Assembly (NCBI GenBank): GCA_035686365.1
Contig: DASRZM010000048.1
Span: 1 to 60,468, forward strand
DNA from: DASRZM01 sp035686365
GTDB taxonomy: Bacteria; Pseudomonadota; Gammaproteobacteria; Xanthomonadales; Xanthomonadaceae
Length of the DNA: 60,468 bases
Direction: 5' to 3'
How positions within the stretch are numbered: the first letter of the stretch is position 1; each line of letters opens with the position of its first letter. The translations under genes and the position numbers were made by a program. Shown here piece by piece: positions 18,461 through 26,833 of the stretch. The notes under the pieces are model-generated. The model searched no databases, was not told the origin of the DNA, and worked only from the letters and a program-made list of their open reading frames with translations.

Positions 18461-18967
18461 TCATTCCACACCCGGCGCTGTCGAGGCGGCGTCAGGCAGC
18501 AGGCCGCGTCGGCGCAGGAATTCGAAAGCCTCGGCGGCATCGTGCTCGAAATAGGCCCGCGCCGAGCCCAGCCGGAACGTGTAGCCCCACGCATCCATGT
18601 CGGCCAGGACGCGGTCGCGGCCAACCCCGGGCAGCGCATCGCCCAGCAGCGCCTGCAGCACGCACACCGCGTCCTCCTCCTGGATCGAGTCGGTGGCGTC
18701 GGTGTGCACCTGCGCGCGCCGCTCCGGCGGCAGCACGATCAGGTGGCCGGCCTCGTGCAGCACCGAATGGACCGGTGTGTCGGTGCGCGCGTGCACCGTG
18801 CAGCCGATGATGCCGGCCTCGTCCTGGCCCCAGTAGCTGCCAGGGATCGGCTCGCCCTCGGCGACCAGCGCCAGGGCAAGCCCGTGGCGGGCCAGCAGAT
18901 CGCGCAGCGGCGCCAGGTCGATCCCGTGCAGCCGCAGCACGTCGCCGCAATCCGATCCGCTGCGCAT
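18461..18967 (-). CDS. Small HExxH-motif protein downstream of minE
   Basis: A 168-residue cytosolic protein. HSVLHEAGHLIVLPPERR (about residues 77-94) contains an HExxH zinc-peptidase-like motif, and the later YFEHDAAEAFEF offers acidic residues that could complete a site. The open frame extends into minE, minD and minC antisense-free DNA upstream, but ATG 18967 is the only sensible start and lies 5 bp after the minE stop. It is therefore probably the last gene of the GNAT-min operon. Similar small proteins in Lysobacterales are unnamed. Whether it is a protease is inference from the motif only. Confidence 0.75.
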   Translation of the reverse strand: MRSGSDCGDVLRLHGIDLAPLRDLLARHGLALALVAEGEPIPGSYWGQDEAGIIGCTVHARTDTPVHSVLHEAGHLIVLPPERRAQVHTDATDSIQEEDAVCVLQALLGDALPGVGRDRVLADMDAWGYTFRLGSARAYFEHDAAEAFEFLRRRGLLPDAASTAPGVE

Positions 18968-18972
18968 GCGGC

Positions 18973-19248
18973 TCAAGCGCTGGCGGCTGCGGCGTCGTCG
19001 CCGTCGGGCAACGCCACGGTGATGTCCAGGACGTCGTGATCGCCCTCGCGGACCAGGTCCACCTTCACCGCGTCGGCGTCGACGTGCACGTATTTCCTGA
19101 TCACCTCGAGCAGCTCGCGACGCAGCAGCGGCAGGTAATCGGGGCCGCCGCGGGCGCTGCGCTCCTGCGCGATGATGATGCGCAGGCGCTCCTTTGCCAG
19201 CGAGGCGGTGTTGCGGTTGCGCCTGGACAGGAAGTCGAAGATGCCCAT
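18973..19248 (-). CDS. minE: Cell division topological specificity factor MinE
   Basis: Drives pole-to-pole oscillation of MinD by stimulating its ATPase, so that the division ring forms at midcell. The 91 residues fit MinE: an N-terminal membrane-targeting/MinD-binding segment (MGIFDFLSRRNRNTASLAKERLRIII, starting at residue 1) and the C-terminal dimerisation domain (LLRRELLEVIRKYV, then a VDLVREGDHDVLDITV strand). It lies 9 bp after minD on the same strand. Confidence 0.95.
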   Translation of the reverse strand: MGIFDFLSRRNRNTASLAKERLRIIIAQERSARGGPDYLPLLRRELLEVIRKYVHVDADAVKVDLVREGDHDVLDITVALPDGDDAAAASA

Positions 19249-19257
19249 TGCGCCCCC

Positions 19258-20067
19258 TCAGGTTCCGAACAGCTTGGAGAGCAGGCCCTTCCTCTCGACC
19301 TGCGTGAAGCGCAGCGGCCGCGACTCGCCCAGCAAACGCGCCACCGCGTCGTCGTAGGCCTGGCCGGCGCGTGCGTCCCCGTCCAGGATCACCGGCACGC
19401 CGGCGTTGGAGGACTGCAGCACCTCCTGCGACTCCGGGATCACGCCGATCACCTCCAGGCCCAGGATCTCCTGCACGTCGCCGATCGAAAGCATGTCGCC
19501 GGCGGCCACGCGCTGCGGGCTGTAACGGGTCAGCAGCAGGTGCTCCCTGACCCGGTCGCCCTGTTCGGCCCTGCGCGTCTTGCTCGAGAGCAGCCCCAGG
19601 ATGCGATCGGAGTCGCGCACGCTGGAGACCTCCGGATTGACCACGACCACGGCGTCGTCGGCGAAGTACATGGCCAGGAACGCACCCTTCTCGATACCGG
19701 CCGGCGAGTCGCACACGATGTACTCGAAGCCCTCGGCGGCGAGCTGCTCCAGGACCTTCTCCACGCCCTCGCGGGTCAGTGCGTCCTTGTCCCGGGTCTG
19801 CGAGGCCGCCAGCACGTGCAGGTTGTCGAAGCGCTTGTCGCGGATGAGCGCCTGCCTGAGCGTGCATTCGCCCTGGATCACGTTGACGAAGTCGTACACC
19901 ACGCGCCGCTCGCAGCCCATGATCAGGTCCAGGTTGCGCAGGCCCACGTCGAAGTCGATGACCGCGACCTTCAGGCCACGGCGTGCGAGCCCGCAGGCGA
20001 GGCTGGCGCTGGTCGTGGTCTTGCCCACGCCACCCTTGCCCGAGGTGACGACGATGATCTGGGTCAA
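19258..20067 (-). CDS. minD: Septum site-determining ATPase MinD
   Basis: Membrane-associated ParA/MinD ATPase that recruits MinC to the poles. The 269 residues carry the deviant Walker A KGGVGKTTTSASLA (about residues 11-24), the switch-II block YIVCDSPAGIEKGA (about 115) and the C-terminal amphipathic membrane helix KGLLSKLFGT. It sits between minC (about 80 bp upstream) and minE. Confidence 0.97.
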   Translation of the reverse strand: MTQIIVVTSGKGGVGKTTTSASLACGLARRGLKVAVIDFDVGLRNLDLIMGCERRVVYDFVNVIQGECTLRQALIRDKRFDNLHVLAASQTRDKDALTREGVEKVLEQLAAEGFEYIVCDSPAGIEKGAFLAMYFADDAVVVVNPEVSSVRDSDRILGLLSSKTRRAEQGDRVREHLLLTRYSPQRVAAGDMLSIGDVQEILGLEVIGVIPESQEVLQSSNAGVPVILDGDARAGQAYDDAVARLLGESRPLRFTQVERKGLLSKLFGT

Positions 20068-20149
20068 AGTGGATTCCTCCGTACGAAGTTCCGGTTACGC
20101 CGTCCCCCACGGCGCGGTATGGTGGCATCGGCCACCGGAATGGCTTCGC

Positions 20150-20935
20150 TCATCCCAGCTCCCGCAGGCACAGGCTCTCGCCCTGGAGCCAGACCTGCAC
20201 GGATCTGCCGCGCAGCTCGGCCGGGATCTCCTCCAGCACGCGGTAGTGGCCGGCGATCGCGACCAGTTCGGCCTGGAAGTCGCGGCAGAAGATGCGTGCG
20301 CCGGTGTCTCCCCGGGCACCGGCCAGCGCGCGCCCGCGCAGGCTGCCGTAGACGTGCACGCAACCGTCGGCAATGACCTCGGCGCCGGCGCCCACGGTGG
20401 CGGTGACGATGAGGTCGCGGCCGTGCGCGTAGACCTGCTGCCCGGAACGCACCGGCTGCGCGTGTTGCAGCGCGCCGGTTGCCGGCGGCCGGCCCGGCGC
20501 GGACGCATCGTGCGCCTCCTGGACTTGCGCTTCGACCTGCGCTTCGGGGTGGGCCGGGGCTTCGTCCGGCGCCTGCGCGGCCGGCGGCCGCTCGTACTGC
20601 GCCCGGAACCGGGCCAGCACCGGCAACGACAGCTCCACGGCCAGCGCCTCGACCGCGGCGGCGCCGAAGGCGAGCCCCACCGGCAGCACGCCGGCATCGC
20701 GCAGCGCATCGAGCAGGGTGCGCGCCGTGGCGGCGTCGGGGCAGGCGCTCAGGGATCCGAAGTCCACCACCACCGGCGCCCGCGCGAACAGCCTGGGCGC
20801 GCGCAACACGCGCTCGCGCATCTCGGCCGCCAGGCGCTCGATCTCGAGGCTCAGGACACGCAGGTTGGCCAGCCCCACCTGGCCGAACTTGAGTTCGCCG
20901 GCCGGCTCCAGGGCCCCGGCTGCAGCGGCCGGCAC
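20150..20935 (-). CDS. minC: Septum site-determining inhibitor MinC
   Basis: Inhibits FtsZ assembly away from midcell as a complex with MinD. The frame is open far upstream, but the GTG at 20935 gives 261 residues with the expected N terminus (PAGELKFGQVGLANLRV) and begins 5 bp after the GNAT stop. The N-terminal FtsZ-binding domain runs to about residue 100. A Pro/Ala/Glu-rich linker (about 100-150) is unusually long and repetitive. The C-terminal beta-helix domain contains VGAGAEVIADGCVHVYGSLRGRALAGA and DTGARIFCRDFQAELVAIAG, which bind MinD. Confidence 0.94.
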   Translation of the reverse strand: MPAAAAGALEPAGELKFGQVGLANLRVLSLEIERLAAEMRERVLRAPRLFARAPVVVDFGSLSACPDAATARTLLDALRDAGVLPVGLAFGAAAVEALAVELSLPVLARFRAQYERPPAAQAPDEAPAHPEAQVEAQVQEAHDASAPGRPPATGALQHAQPVRSGQQVYAHGRDLIVTATVGAGAEVIADGCVHVYGSLRGRALAGARGDTGARIFCRDFQAELVAIAGHYRVLEEIPAELRGRSVQVWLQGESLCLRELG

Positions 20936-20940
20936 CGAGC

Positions 20941-21543
20941 TCAGGTGCCGGTGGCGAGCCGGCGCTGCTCGCCGGGCAATGCGCGCGGCTTCAGCCACGG
21001 CAGGTCCGGCAGTCCGCCGGCCTGCAGATACTGCTCCCGGACCCAGGCGTGGCTGCACAGTTCCTTGGCGAGCATCAGCACCCGCCGTTCGACGCCCGGC
21101 ATGATCTGCTGGCCGACTTCGTTGAACCCGTAGGTCCCATGGAACAACACGGCAACGTCGTTGCGCGGCTCCAGGAACACCTCGCAGGTCAGCTGCGGCA
21201 CCCGGACCTCGGCGAAGCTGGTCACGTCGGCGTAGAAGGCCCGGCCCAGGCCGGCGCCGCGGCGCGCGCTGGCGATGACGATGCGGTCGATGTAGACGAA
21301 CTCGGGATAGCGCTCCCGGAACCACAGGAAGTTCGGGCTCTGGTAGGGCGCTTCGCGGTCCAGCGCGATCAGGAAGCCGGCCATGTGGCCGTCGACCTCG
21401 CCGATGCGGAAATACGCCGCCTGCTCGTAGAAGGAGCGCAGGCGCGCGGCGTCCAGCGGAAGGATGTTGGGACCGGCGGCGTTGTTCAGTGCAAGGACCG
21501 AATCCAGCTCGTGCTCGCGCACGTCGCGGATGGAAATGGACAT
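20941..21543 (-). CDS. GNAT family N-acetyltransferase
   Basis: An acetyl-CoA-dependent transferase of unknown target. The 200 residues contain the GNAT motif A, IVIASARRGAGLGRAFYADV (RxGxGR loop at about residues 94-99), and a C-terminal GFNEVGQQIMPG stretch. It heads the apparent operon GNAT-minC-minD-minE-HExxH protein; the link with Min proteins recurs in relatives and may be functional, though nothing in the sequence proves it. Confidence 0.9.
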   Translation of the reverse strand: MSISIRDVREHELDSVLALNNAAGPNILPLDAARLRSFYEQAAYFRIGEVDGHMAGFLIALDREAPYQSPNFLWFRERYPEFVYIDRIVIASARRGAGLGRAFYADVTSFAEVRVPQLTCEVFLEPRNDVAVLFHGTYGFNEVGQQIMPGVERRVLMLAKELCSHAWVREQYLQAGGLPDLPWLKPRALPGEQRRLATGT

Positions 21544-21710
21544 TCCTGTCTCCGTCGTCTCGGTGCTCCCGGTCTGGGTCCGGCCGGGTTGCGCGGTAGT
21601 ATCGCATGGGGTGTCGGGGGCGGGATTAGGGATTGGTTAAGGCGCCTGAACTCTGAGCCCAGAGCCCTCCCCCGTGACCACCGGCCATTGCCCCCACCGC
21701 CGCCCCGCCT

Positions 21711-22868
21711 ATGATGGCGGCGATGACGATGCGGTTCAGCCACACCCAGCTGCTGCGCTACGCCGGCCTGTTCACCTGGGCCTGCATGGGCGTGCCGCTG
21801 GTGTTCGAGAGCTTCCAGCAGGGGCTCACGCGCACCGACATCCAGGGTTGGCGCTTCTCCTACTTCCTGTTCGGCGCCTGCTACTGGCTGCTCACGCGCG
21901 CGATCGGCAAGCGCCAGCCGCGGCCGGCCGACCTGTTCACGGTGCTGCTGCTGACCGCCTCGGCGATCGCCGTGAGCCACTTCAGCGACAGTGGCCTGGG
22001 CGGCTCGCTGCTGCTGATCACCGCCGGTGTGCTGCCGTGGTTCCTGCCGCTGCACCTGGGCGTGGCCTGGCTGGTGCTGCAGTTCATGGCGCTGGTCCCG
22101 GTGTTCGCCTCGCGGCTGGAGTTCCGGCTGGTGGACGCGGTGCTGCAGGCGATCCTGTTTCTGGGCTATTCGGCCTTCATCTTCATCGTCTCGCTGGTGG
22201 CACGGCAGCAGGCCGAGGCGCGCGAACAGCAGCGCCAGCTCAACGCCGAGCTGCGCGCCACCCGCGCACTGCTGGCCGAGAGCACCCGGCTGAACGAGCG
22301 CATGCGCATCGCCCGCGAGCTGCACGACCTGCTCGGCCACCACCTGACCGCGCTGAGCCTGAACCTGGAGGTCGCCAGCCACCTCTCGCAGGGGCGGGCG
22401 CTGGAAAACGTCCGCCAGTCGCAGTCGCTGGCCAAGCTGCTGCTGGGCGACGTGCGCGAGGCGGTCAGCCAGCTGCGCGAGGACGACGCCATCGACCTGA
22501 CCGAGGCGCTGCGCAGCCTGGCCGACGGGGTCCCCTCGCTGGACGTGCGGCTGGACCTGTCCGAGCCGCTGATGCTCAACGACCCGCGGCGGGCCCAGGT
22601 TCTGCTGCGCTGTGCCCAGGAGATCATCACCAACACCGTACGCCACGCCGGCGCCGATACCCTGTGGCTGCGCATCGCCCACGAGGGTGACGCCGTGATC
22701 GTGCACGCGCACGACGACGGTAAGGGCGTGGACGCGGTGCGCATCGGCAACGGCCTGGCCGGCATGCGCGAACGGCTGGCCGAGTTCGGCGGCCGCCTGG
22801 AGTTCGAAAGCGCGCGCGGAAAGGGTTTCCGCCTGGACCTGCACCTGCCCGTGGAGAGCACCGCATGA
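21711..22868 (+). CDS. Two-component sensor histidine kinase (NarX/DesK class)
   Basis: An inner-membrane sensor with about five to six transmembrane helices in residues 10-165 and little periplasmic loop, so it may sense the membrane or an intramembrane signal. The HisKA_3 dimerisation domain has the phospho-acceptor His at about residue 205 in ARELHDLLGHHLTALSL. The HATPase domain has the N-box EIITNTVRHAGA and G-box NGLAGMRERLAEFGGRLEF. Several Met codons lie within the first seven residues, so the exact start is uncertain. The stop overlaps the response regulator start (ATGA). Confidence 0.93.
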   Translation: MMAAMTMRFSHTQLLRYAGLFTWACMGVPLVFESFQQGLTRTDIQGWRFSYFLFGACYWLLTRAIGKRQPRPADLFTVLLLTASAIAVSHFSDSGLGGSLLLITAGVLPWFLPLHLGVAWLVLQFMALVPVFASRLEFRLVDAVLQAILFLGYSAFIFIVSLVARQQAEAREQQRQLNAELRATRALLAESTRLNERMRIARELHDLLGHHLTALSLNLEVASHLSQGRALENVRQSQSLAKLLLGDVREAVSQLREDDAIDLTEALRSLADGVPSLDVRLDLSEPLMLNDPRRAQVLLRCAQEIITNTVRHAGADTLWLRIAHEGDAVIVHAHDDGKGVDAVRIGNGLAGMRERLAEFGGRLEFESARGKGFRLDLHLPVESTA

Positions 22869-23506
22869 TCCGTGTCTGCCTGGTCGACGACCAGACCCTG
22901 GTGCGCCAGGGCATCCGTTCACTGCTGGAGCTGTCCGACCACATCCGCGTGATCGCGGAGGCGGCCGACGGCAAGCAGGCGGTGGAAATAATTCCCGAGA
23001 TCGGCCCCGATGTGGTGCTGATGGACATGCGCATGCCGGTGATGTCGGGCCTGGAAGCCCTGCAGACGCTGTCCGAGCGCGGCCAGCTTCCGCCCACGAT
23101 CATCCTGACCACCTTCGACGACGACCAGCTGGTGCTGGCCGGCATCAAGGCCGGCGCCAAGGGCTATCTGCTCAAGGACGTCTCGCTCGAATCGCTGGTC
23201 GATGCCGTGGAGAGGGTTGCCCGGGGCGGCTCGCTGGTGCAGCCGGCGGTCACCCAGCGCCTGCTCTCCGGCCTGGAGCGCATGCACAACGAGTTCACCA
23301 GCCTGGACCGGCCCGACCCGCTGACCGAGCGCGAGACCGAGATCCTGCGCCTGATGGCCGGCGGCTATTCCAACAAGGAGATCGCCAACTCGCTGGGCGT
23401 GGCCGAGGGCACGGTCAAGAACCACGTGTCCAACATCCTCTCCAAGCTGGGCGTGCGCGACCGCACCCGCGCAGTGCTCAAGGCGTTCGAGTTGAAGCTG
23501 GTCTGA
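22865..23506 (+). CDS. Response regulator, NarL/FixJ family
   Basis: The DNA-binding partner of the preceding kinase. The 213 residues comprise a receiver domain with phospho-acceptor Asp 54 (VVLMDMRMP), acidic pocket Asp 8-9 and Lys 111-type residue in GYLLKDVS, and a C-terminal LuxR-type helix-turn-helix (LTEREIEILRLMAGGYSNKEIANSLGVAEGTVKNHVSNILSKL, with minor change, from about residue 148). Targets are unknown; the neighbouring ABC system is a possibility by analogy with DesK-type loci, but this is inference. Confidence 0.95.
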   Translation: MIRVCLVDDQTLVRQGIRSLLELSDHIRVIAEAADGKQAVEIIPEIGPDVVLMDMRMPVMSGLEALQTLSERGQLPPTIILTTFDDDQLVLAGIKAGAKGYLLKDVSLESLVDAVERVARGGSLVQPAVTQRLLSGLERMHNEFTSLDRPDPLTERETEILRLMAGGYSNKEIANSLGVAEGTVKNHVSNILSKLGVRDRTRAVLKAFELKLV

Positions 23507-23767
23507 GGCGCCAGCCGGGCCGGGCCGGCAGGACACATCGGCCCGTTCGCTGTGGCGGGCCCCGTTGCCCGCAGCGGCCCAGGGGCCGCACGTACACCCT
23601 GATCCCGCCCCGATCCCGCGCCGATCGCGCGCCGGCACCGGCCGCGCGATCTGTGGCTGGCCGCCGACCGCCGCTTGCCGTTATGCTTGCGCTCTTGCGC
23701 CCGGCCGGGTCCCGGTCGGCGCGGCCATCTTCCCGATTACTCTCGGTTTTTCCGGAGACTTGCCTCA

Positions 23768-24970
23768 ATGATCCGCTTACTCGAGTTCGTCATCGCTCTG
23801 GTGATCGTCGCCGTCGTGTTCCTGGTTGTGGGCCTGGTGCTGCCCTCGCACCGTCACGTCGAGCACAGCATCGAGACCAACCACCCGATCCGCCAGGTGT
23901 ATGACACCGTCAGTGGCTTCGAGCGCTTCCCCGAGTGGCATCCGATGCGCGCCACCGACCCGGACGTGGAGTACCGCATCCCCGGCAGCCCGCGCGGCGA
24001 GGGCGCCGTGCTGGAGTTCGAATCCGCAGACCGCAGGCTCGGCTCGGGCACATGGGAAATCGTCGAGGCGGTCGAGGACACCGAGGTCGTGTTCGAGCTC
24101 CAGGACACCGCCTACGGCACCGGCAAGACCCACCGGATCGAAGTCGAGGAGCGCGGCAAGACGGTCGTCATCACCTGGAGCTATGACGTCGAGTACGGCT
24201 GGAACCTGTTCGGCCGCTACGCCGGCCTGTACATCAACCGCCACGTCGGCGACACCATCAAGAGCGGCCTGAACAACGTGGCCGGGCTGATCGCCACGAT
24301 GCCCAATTTCGACTACAGCCAGCTCGTGGTGACCAAGGAGCTGTTGCAGCCGCAGCACATCGTGTACTCGAGCAAGACCGCCGACCGCAACATTACGGCG
24401 GTCGCCGGGAAGATGGATGAGGGCCTGGCGCAGGTCCGGCGCGCCATCGAATCCAATGGGCTGGAGGCGGCCGGCCCGCCGCGCCTGATCACCACCAACT
24501 TCGGCGACGAGAAGTACGACTTCGACATCGCGCTTCCGGTTCGCGTGGCGGGGCCGGGGGACGAGGAAGGGGACGAGGAGGATTTCGACGAGGAACTCGA
24601 CCGGCTCGAGGACGACGACGAGCTCGATCGCTGGGCCGCGGCCGAGAACGGCGCCGAGGTCTCCGAGGTCATGTCCGACCCCGATGCCTGCAAGGGCAAG
24701 CTGGAAGCGCCCGAGCCGCTCGCGCGGGAGCCGGCGACCGCCGCCGACGTGAAGTTCGGCCAGAGCTACGGCGGCTGCGCCGTCAAGGCCCGCTACGTGG
24801 GGCACCCGGCAGCACTGCCGCTGGTACGCGACATGCTGCGCTCGTACGCTGCCTCGCATGGGCTGCAGATCCACGACCGCGCCTTCGAGGAATACCTCAC
24901 GCCCATGGACGTCGAACGGTCCGGGACCGACGCCGGTTTCAACGTCTACTGGCCGGTCCGGCAGCGCTGA
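23768..24970 (+). CDS. SRPBCC (polyketide cyclase-like) membrane-anchored protein with acidic insert
   Basis: A 400-residue protein. One N-terminal transmembrane helix (IRLLEFVIALVIVAVVFLVVGLVLP) anchors an SRPBCC/START-like ligand-binding domain (about residues 30-180, VEHSIETNHPIRQVYDTVSGFERFPEWHP). A second soluble domain (about 180-400) resembles a GyrI-like effector-binding fold by layout only. Residues 260-295 form a very acidic linker of Asp/Glu (EEGDEEDFDEELDRLEDDDELDR). ATG 23768 was chosen over an earlier in-frame start because the hydrophobic helix begins there. The preceding 261 bp has no gene. Confidence 0.8.
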   Translation: MIRLLEFVIALVIVAVVFLVVGLVLPSHRHVEHSIETNHPIRQVYDTVSGFERFPEWHPMRATDPDVEYRIPGSPRGEGAVLEFESADRRLGSGTWEIVEAVEDTEVVFELQDTAYGTGKTHRIEVEERGKTVVITWSYDVEYGWNLFGRYAGLYINRHVGDTIKSGLNNVAGLIATMPNFDYSQLVVTKELLQPQHIVYSSKTADRNITAVAGKMDEGLAQVRRAIESNGLEAAGPPRLITTNFGDEKYDFDIALPVRVAGPGDEEGDEEDFDEELDRLEDDDELDRWAAAENGAEVSEVMSDPDACKGKLEAPEPLAREPATAADVKFGQSYGGCAVKARYVGHPAALPLVRDMLRSYAASHGLQIHDRAFEEYLTPMDVERSGTDAGFNVYWPVRQR

Positions 24971-25114
24971 GATGAAGGGTCCGGCGGCCATGCGCCGCCG
25001 GGCTCCGGCCATGGCGGCCGGCCGCCGCCGCCCCGGAGCGGGCTGCAGTGTGGCCTCGCCCGGTTCCATGCCGGCCCGGCCGTGTTGCCGGGCCGGCGGC
25101 AACCCCCGATCCCG

Positions 25115-26080
25115 ATGACGGCTACGACTCAGATGATCGAGACGAAGCAGCTGTGCAAGCGTTACCGCGAACTGACCGCCGTGGACGGCATCAGCTTCGC
25201 GGTCGGCCCCGGCGAGGTGCTGGGGTTCCTCGGCCCCAACGGGGCCGGCAAGTCCACCACGATGAAGATGATCGCCGGCTTCCTGGCGCCCAGTTCGGGG
25301 ACCGCCAGCGTCTGCGGCCACGACGTGCGCGAGCAGCCGCTCGCCGCCAAGCGCTGCCTGGGCTACCTGCCGGAGGGAGCGCCGGCCTACGGCGAGATGA
25401 CGCCGCTGCGCTTCCTGGAGTTCGTCGCCGACGTGCGCGGCCTGGCCGGGCCGCTGCGGCGCGAGCGCCTGGCCGAGGTGATCGACCGGCTGCACCTGGG
25501 CGAGGTGCTGGCGCAGCCTGTGGACACGCTGTCGAAGGGCTTCCGCCGCCGCGTCGGGCTGGCGCAGGCGATCCTGCACGATCCGCCGGCGCTGGTGCTC
25601 GACGAGCCCACCGACGGCCTGGACCCGAACCAGAAGCACGAGGTGCGCGCGCTGATCCAGTCGATGGCGCCCGAGAAGATCATCGTGATCTCCACGCACA
25701 TCCTGGAGGAGGTGCACGCGGTGTGTACGCGCGCGATCGTGATCGCGCACGGCCGCCTGCTGGCCGACGCCGCCCCCGCGGAACTGGAGGCGCGTTCGCG
25801 CTACCACGGTGCGGTGTCGCTGACGGCCGACAATCCGGTGGCGGTCAAGGACGGGCTGCGCGGCCTGGCCGGCGTGGCCGCCGTCGAGATCGACCCGCAG
25901 GATGCGCGGGTGACCGCCTTTCCGAAGCCCGGCGTGCGCATCTTCGAGCAGGTCAGCACCTGGCTGCGGGAGCAGGACATCGGGTTCAGCGAGCTGGAAC
26001 TCGAGCGCGGTCGCCTGGACGAGGTTTTCCGCGAAATCACCAGCCGGGCGGACGCCGACGGCCGCGAGGTGCGCGCATGA
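25115..26080 (+). CDS. ABC transporter ATP-binding protein (GldA-like)
   Basis: ATPase of a Gld-type ABC system. Walker A GPNGAGKST, signature LSKGFRRRVGLAQA, Walker B ALVLDEPTDGLDP and switch His in STHILEE are all present in the first 220 residues; the C-terminal 90 residues are an accessory domain of the kind found in GldA/NosF-type ATPases. The frame opens at 25082; ATG codons at 25115 and 25133 are both plausible starts. The stop overlaps the permease start, and the next two genes follow without gaps. Confidence 0.92.
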   Translation: MTATTQMIETKQLCKRYRELTAVDGISFAVGPGEVLGFLGPNGAGKSTTMKMIAGFLAPSSGTASVCGHDVREQPLAAKRCLGYLPEGAPAYGEMTPLRFLEFVADVRGLAGPLRRERLAEVIDRLHLGEVLAQPVDTLSKGFRRRVGLAQAILHDPPALVLDEPTDGLDPNQKHEVRALIQSMAPEKIIVISTHILEEVHAVCTRAIVIAHGRLLADAAPAELEARSRYHGAVSLTADNPVAVKDGLRGLAGVAAVEIDPQDARVTAFPKPGVRIFEQVSTWLREQDIGFSELELERGRLDEVFREITSRADADGREVRA

Positions 26081-26823
26081 GCACCGCGATCGCATCCACG
26101 CTGGCGGTGTTCCGCCGCGAGCTGGCCAGCTACTTCGCCACCCCGGTGGCCTACGTGTTCATCGTGATCTTCCTGCTGCTGGCCGGCACGCTGACCTTCG
26201 ACGTGGGCGGCTTCTACACCCGCGGTCAGGCGGACCTGGCGCCGTTCTTCAGCTTCCACCCCTGGCTGTACCTGTTCCTGGTACCGGCGGTGTCGATGCG
26301 CTTGTGGTCCGAGGAGCGCAAGAGCGGCACCATCGAGCTGCTGCTGACGCTGCCGCTGACCATGTGGCAGGCGGTGCTGGGCAAGTTCCTGGCGGCCTGG
26401 GCCTTCATCGGCATCGCGCTGGCGTTGACCTTCCCGATCTGGATCACGGTCAACTACCTTGGCGAGCCGGACAACGGCGTGATCGTGGCCGGTTACCTGG
26501 GCAGCCTGCTGATGGCCGGCGCCTTCCTGGCGATCGGTGCCTGCCTGTCGGCGGCCACGCGCAACCAGGTCGTGGCCTTCATCCTGACCGTGGTGGTGTG
26601 CTTCGGCATGATGCTGGCCGGGTTCCCGGTGGTGACCGACGTGTTCGCTTCGTTCGCGCCCCGGGTCGTCGTCGAGGCGATCGCGCAGCTGAGCTTCCTG
26701 ACCCACTCGGTCGCGCTCAGCCGCGGCGTGGTCGACCTTCGCGACGTGCTCTTCTTCGTGCTGACGATCGCGTTCTTCCTGGTGGCCTGCGCGATCGTCA
26801 TCGACCTGAAGAAGGCCGATTGA
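26077..26823 (+). CDS. ABC transporter permease (GldF-like)
   Basis: A 248-residue inner-membrane subunit with six predicted helices and the ABC-2 signature layout: the cytosolic block RLWSEERKSGTIELLLTLPLTMWQAVLGKFLAAW (about residues 72-105) is the part that contacts the ATPase in this family. ATG 26077 overlaps the ATPase stop by four bases. Next in line is the GldG-like protein, 10 bp downstream. Confidence 0.92.
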   Translation: MSTAIASTLAVFRRELASYFATPVAYVFIVIFLLLAGTLTFDVGGFYTRGQADLAPFFSFHPWLYLFLVPAVSMRLWSEERKSGTIELLLTLPLTMWQAVLGKFLAAWAFIGIALALTFPIWITVNYLGEPDNGVIVAGYLGSLLMAGAFLAIGACLSAATRNQVVAFILTVVVCFGMMLAGFPVVTDVFASFAPRVVVEAIAQLSFLTHSVALSRGVVDLRDVLFFVLTIAFFLVACAIVIDLKKAD

Positions 26824-26833
26824 GGACGCCGCC

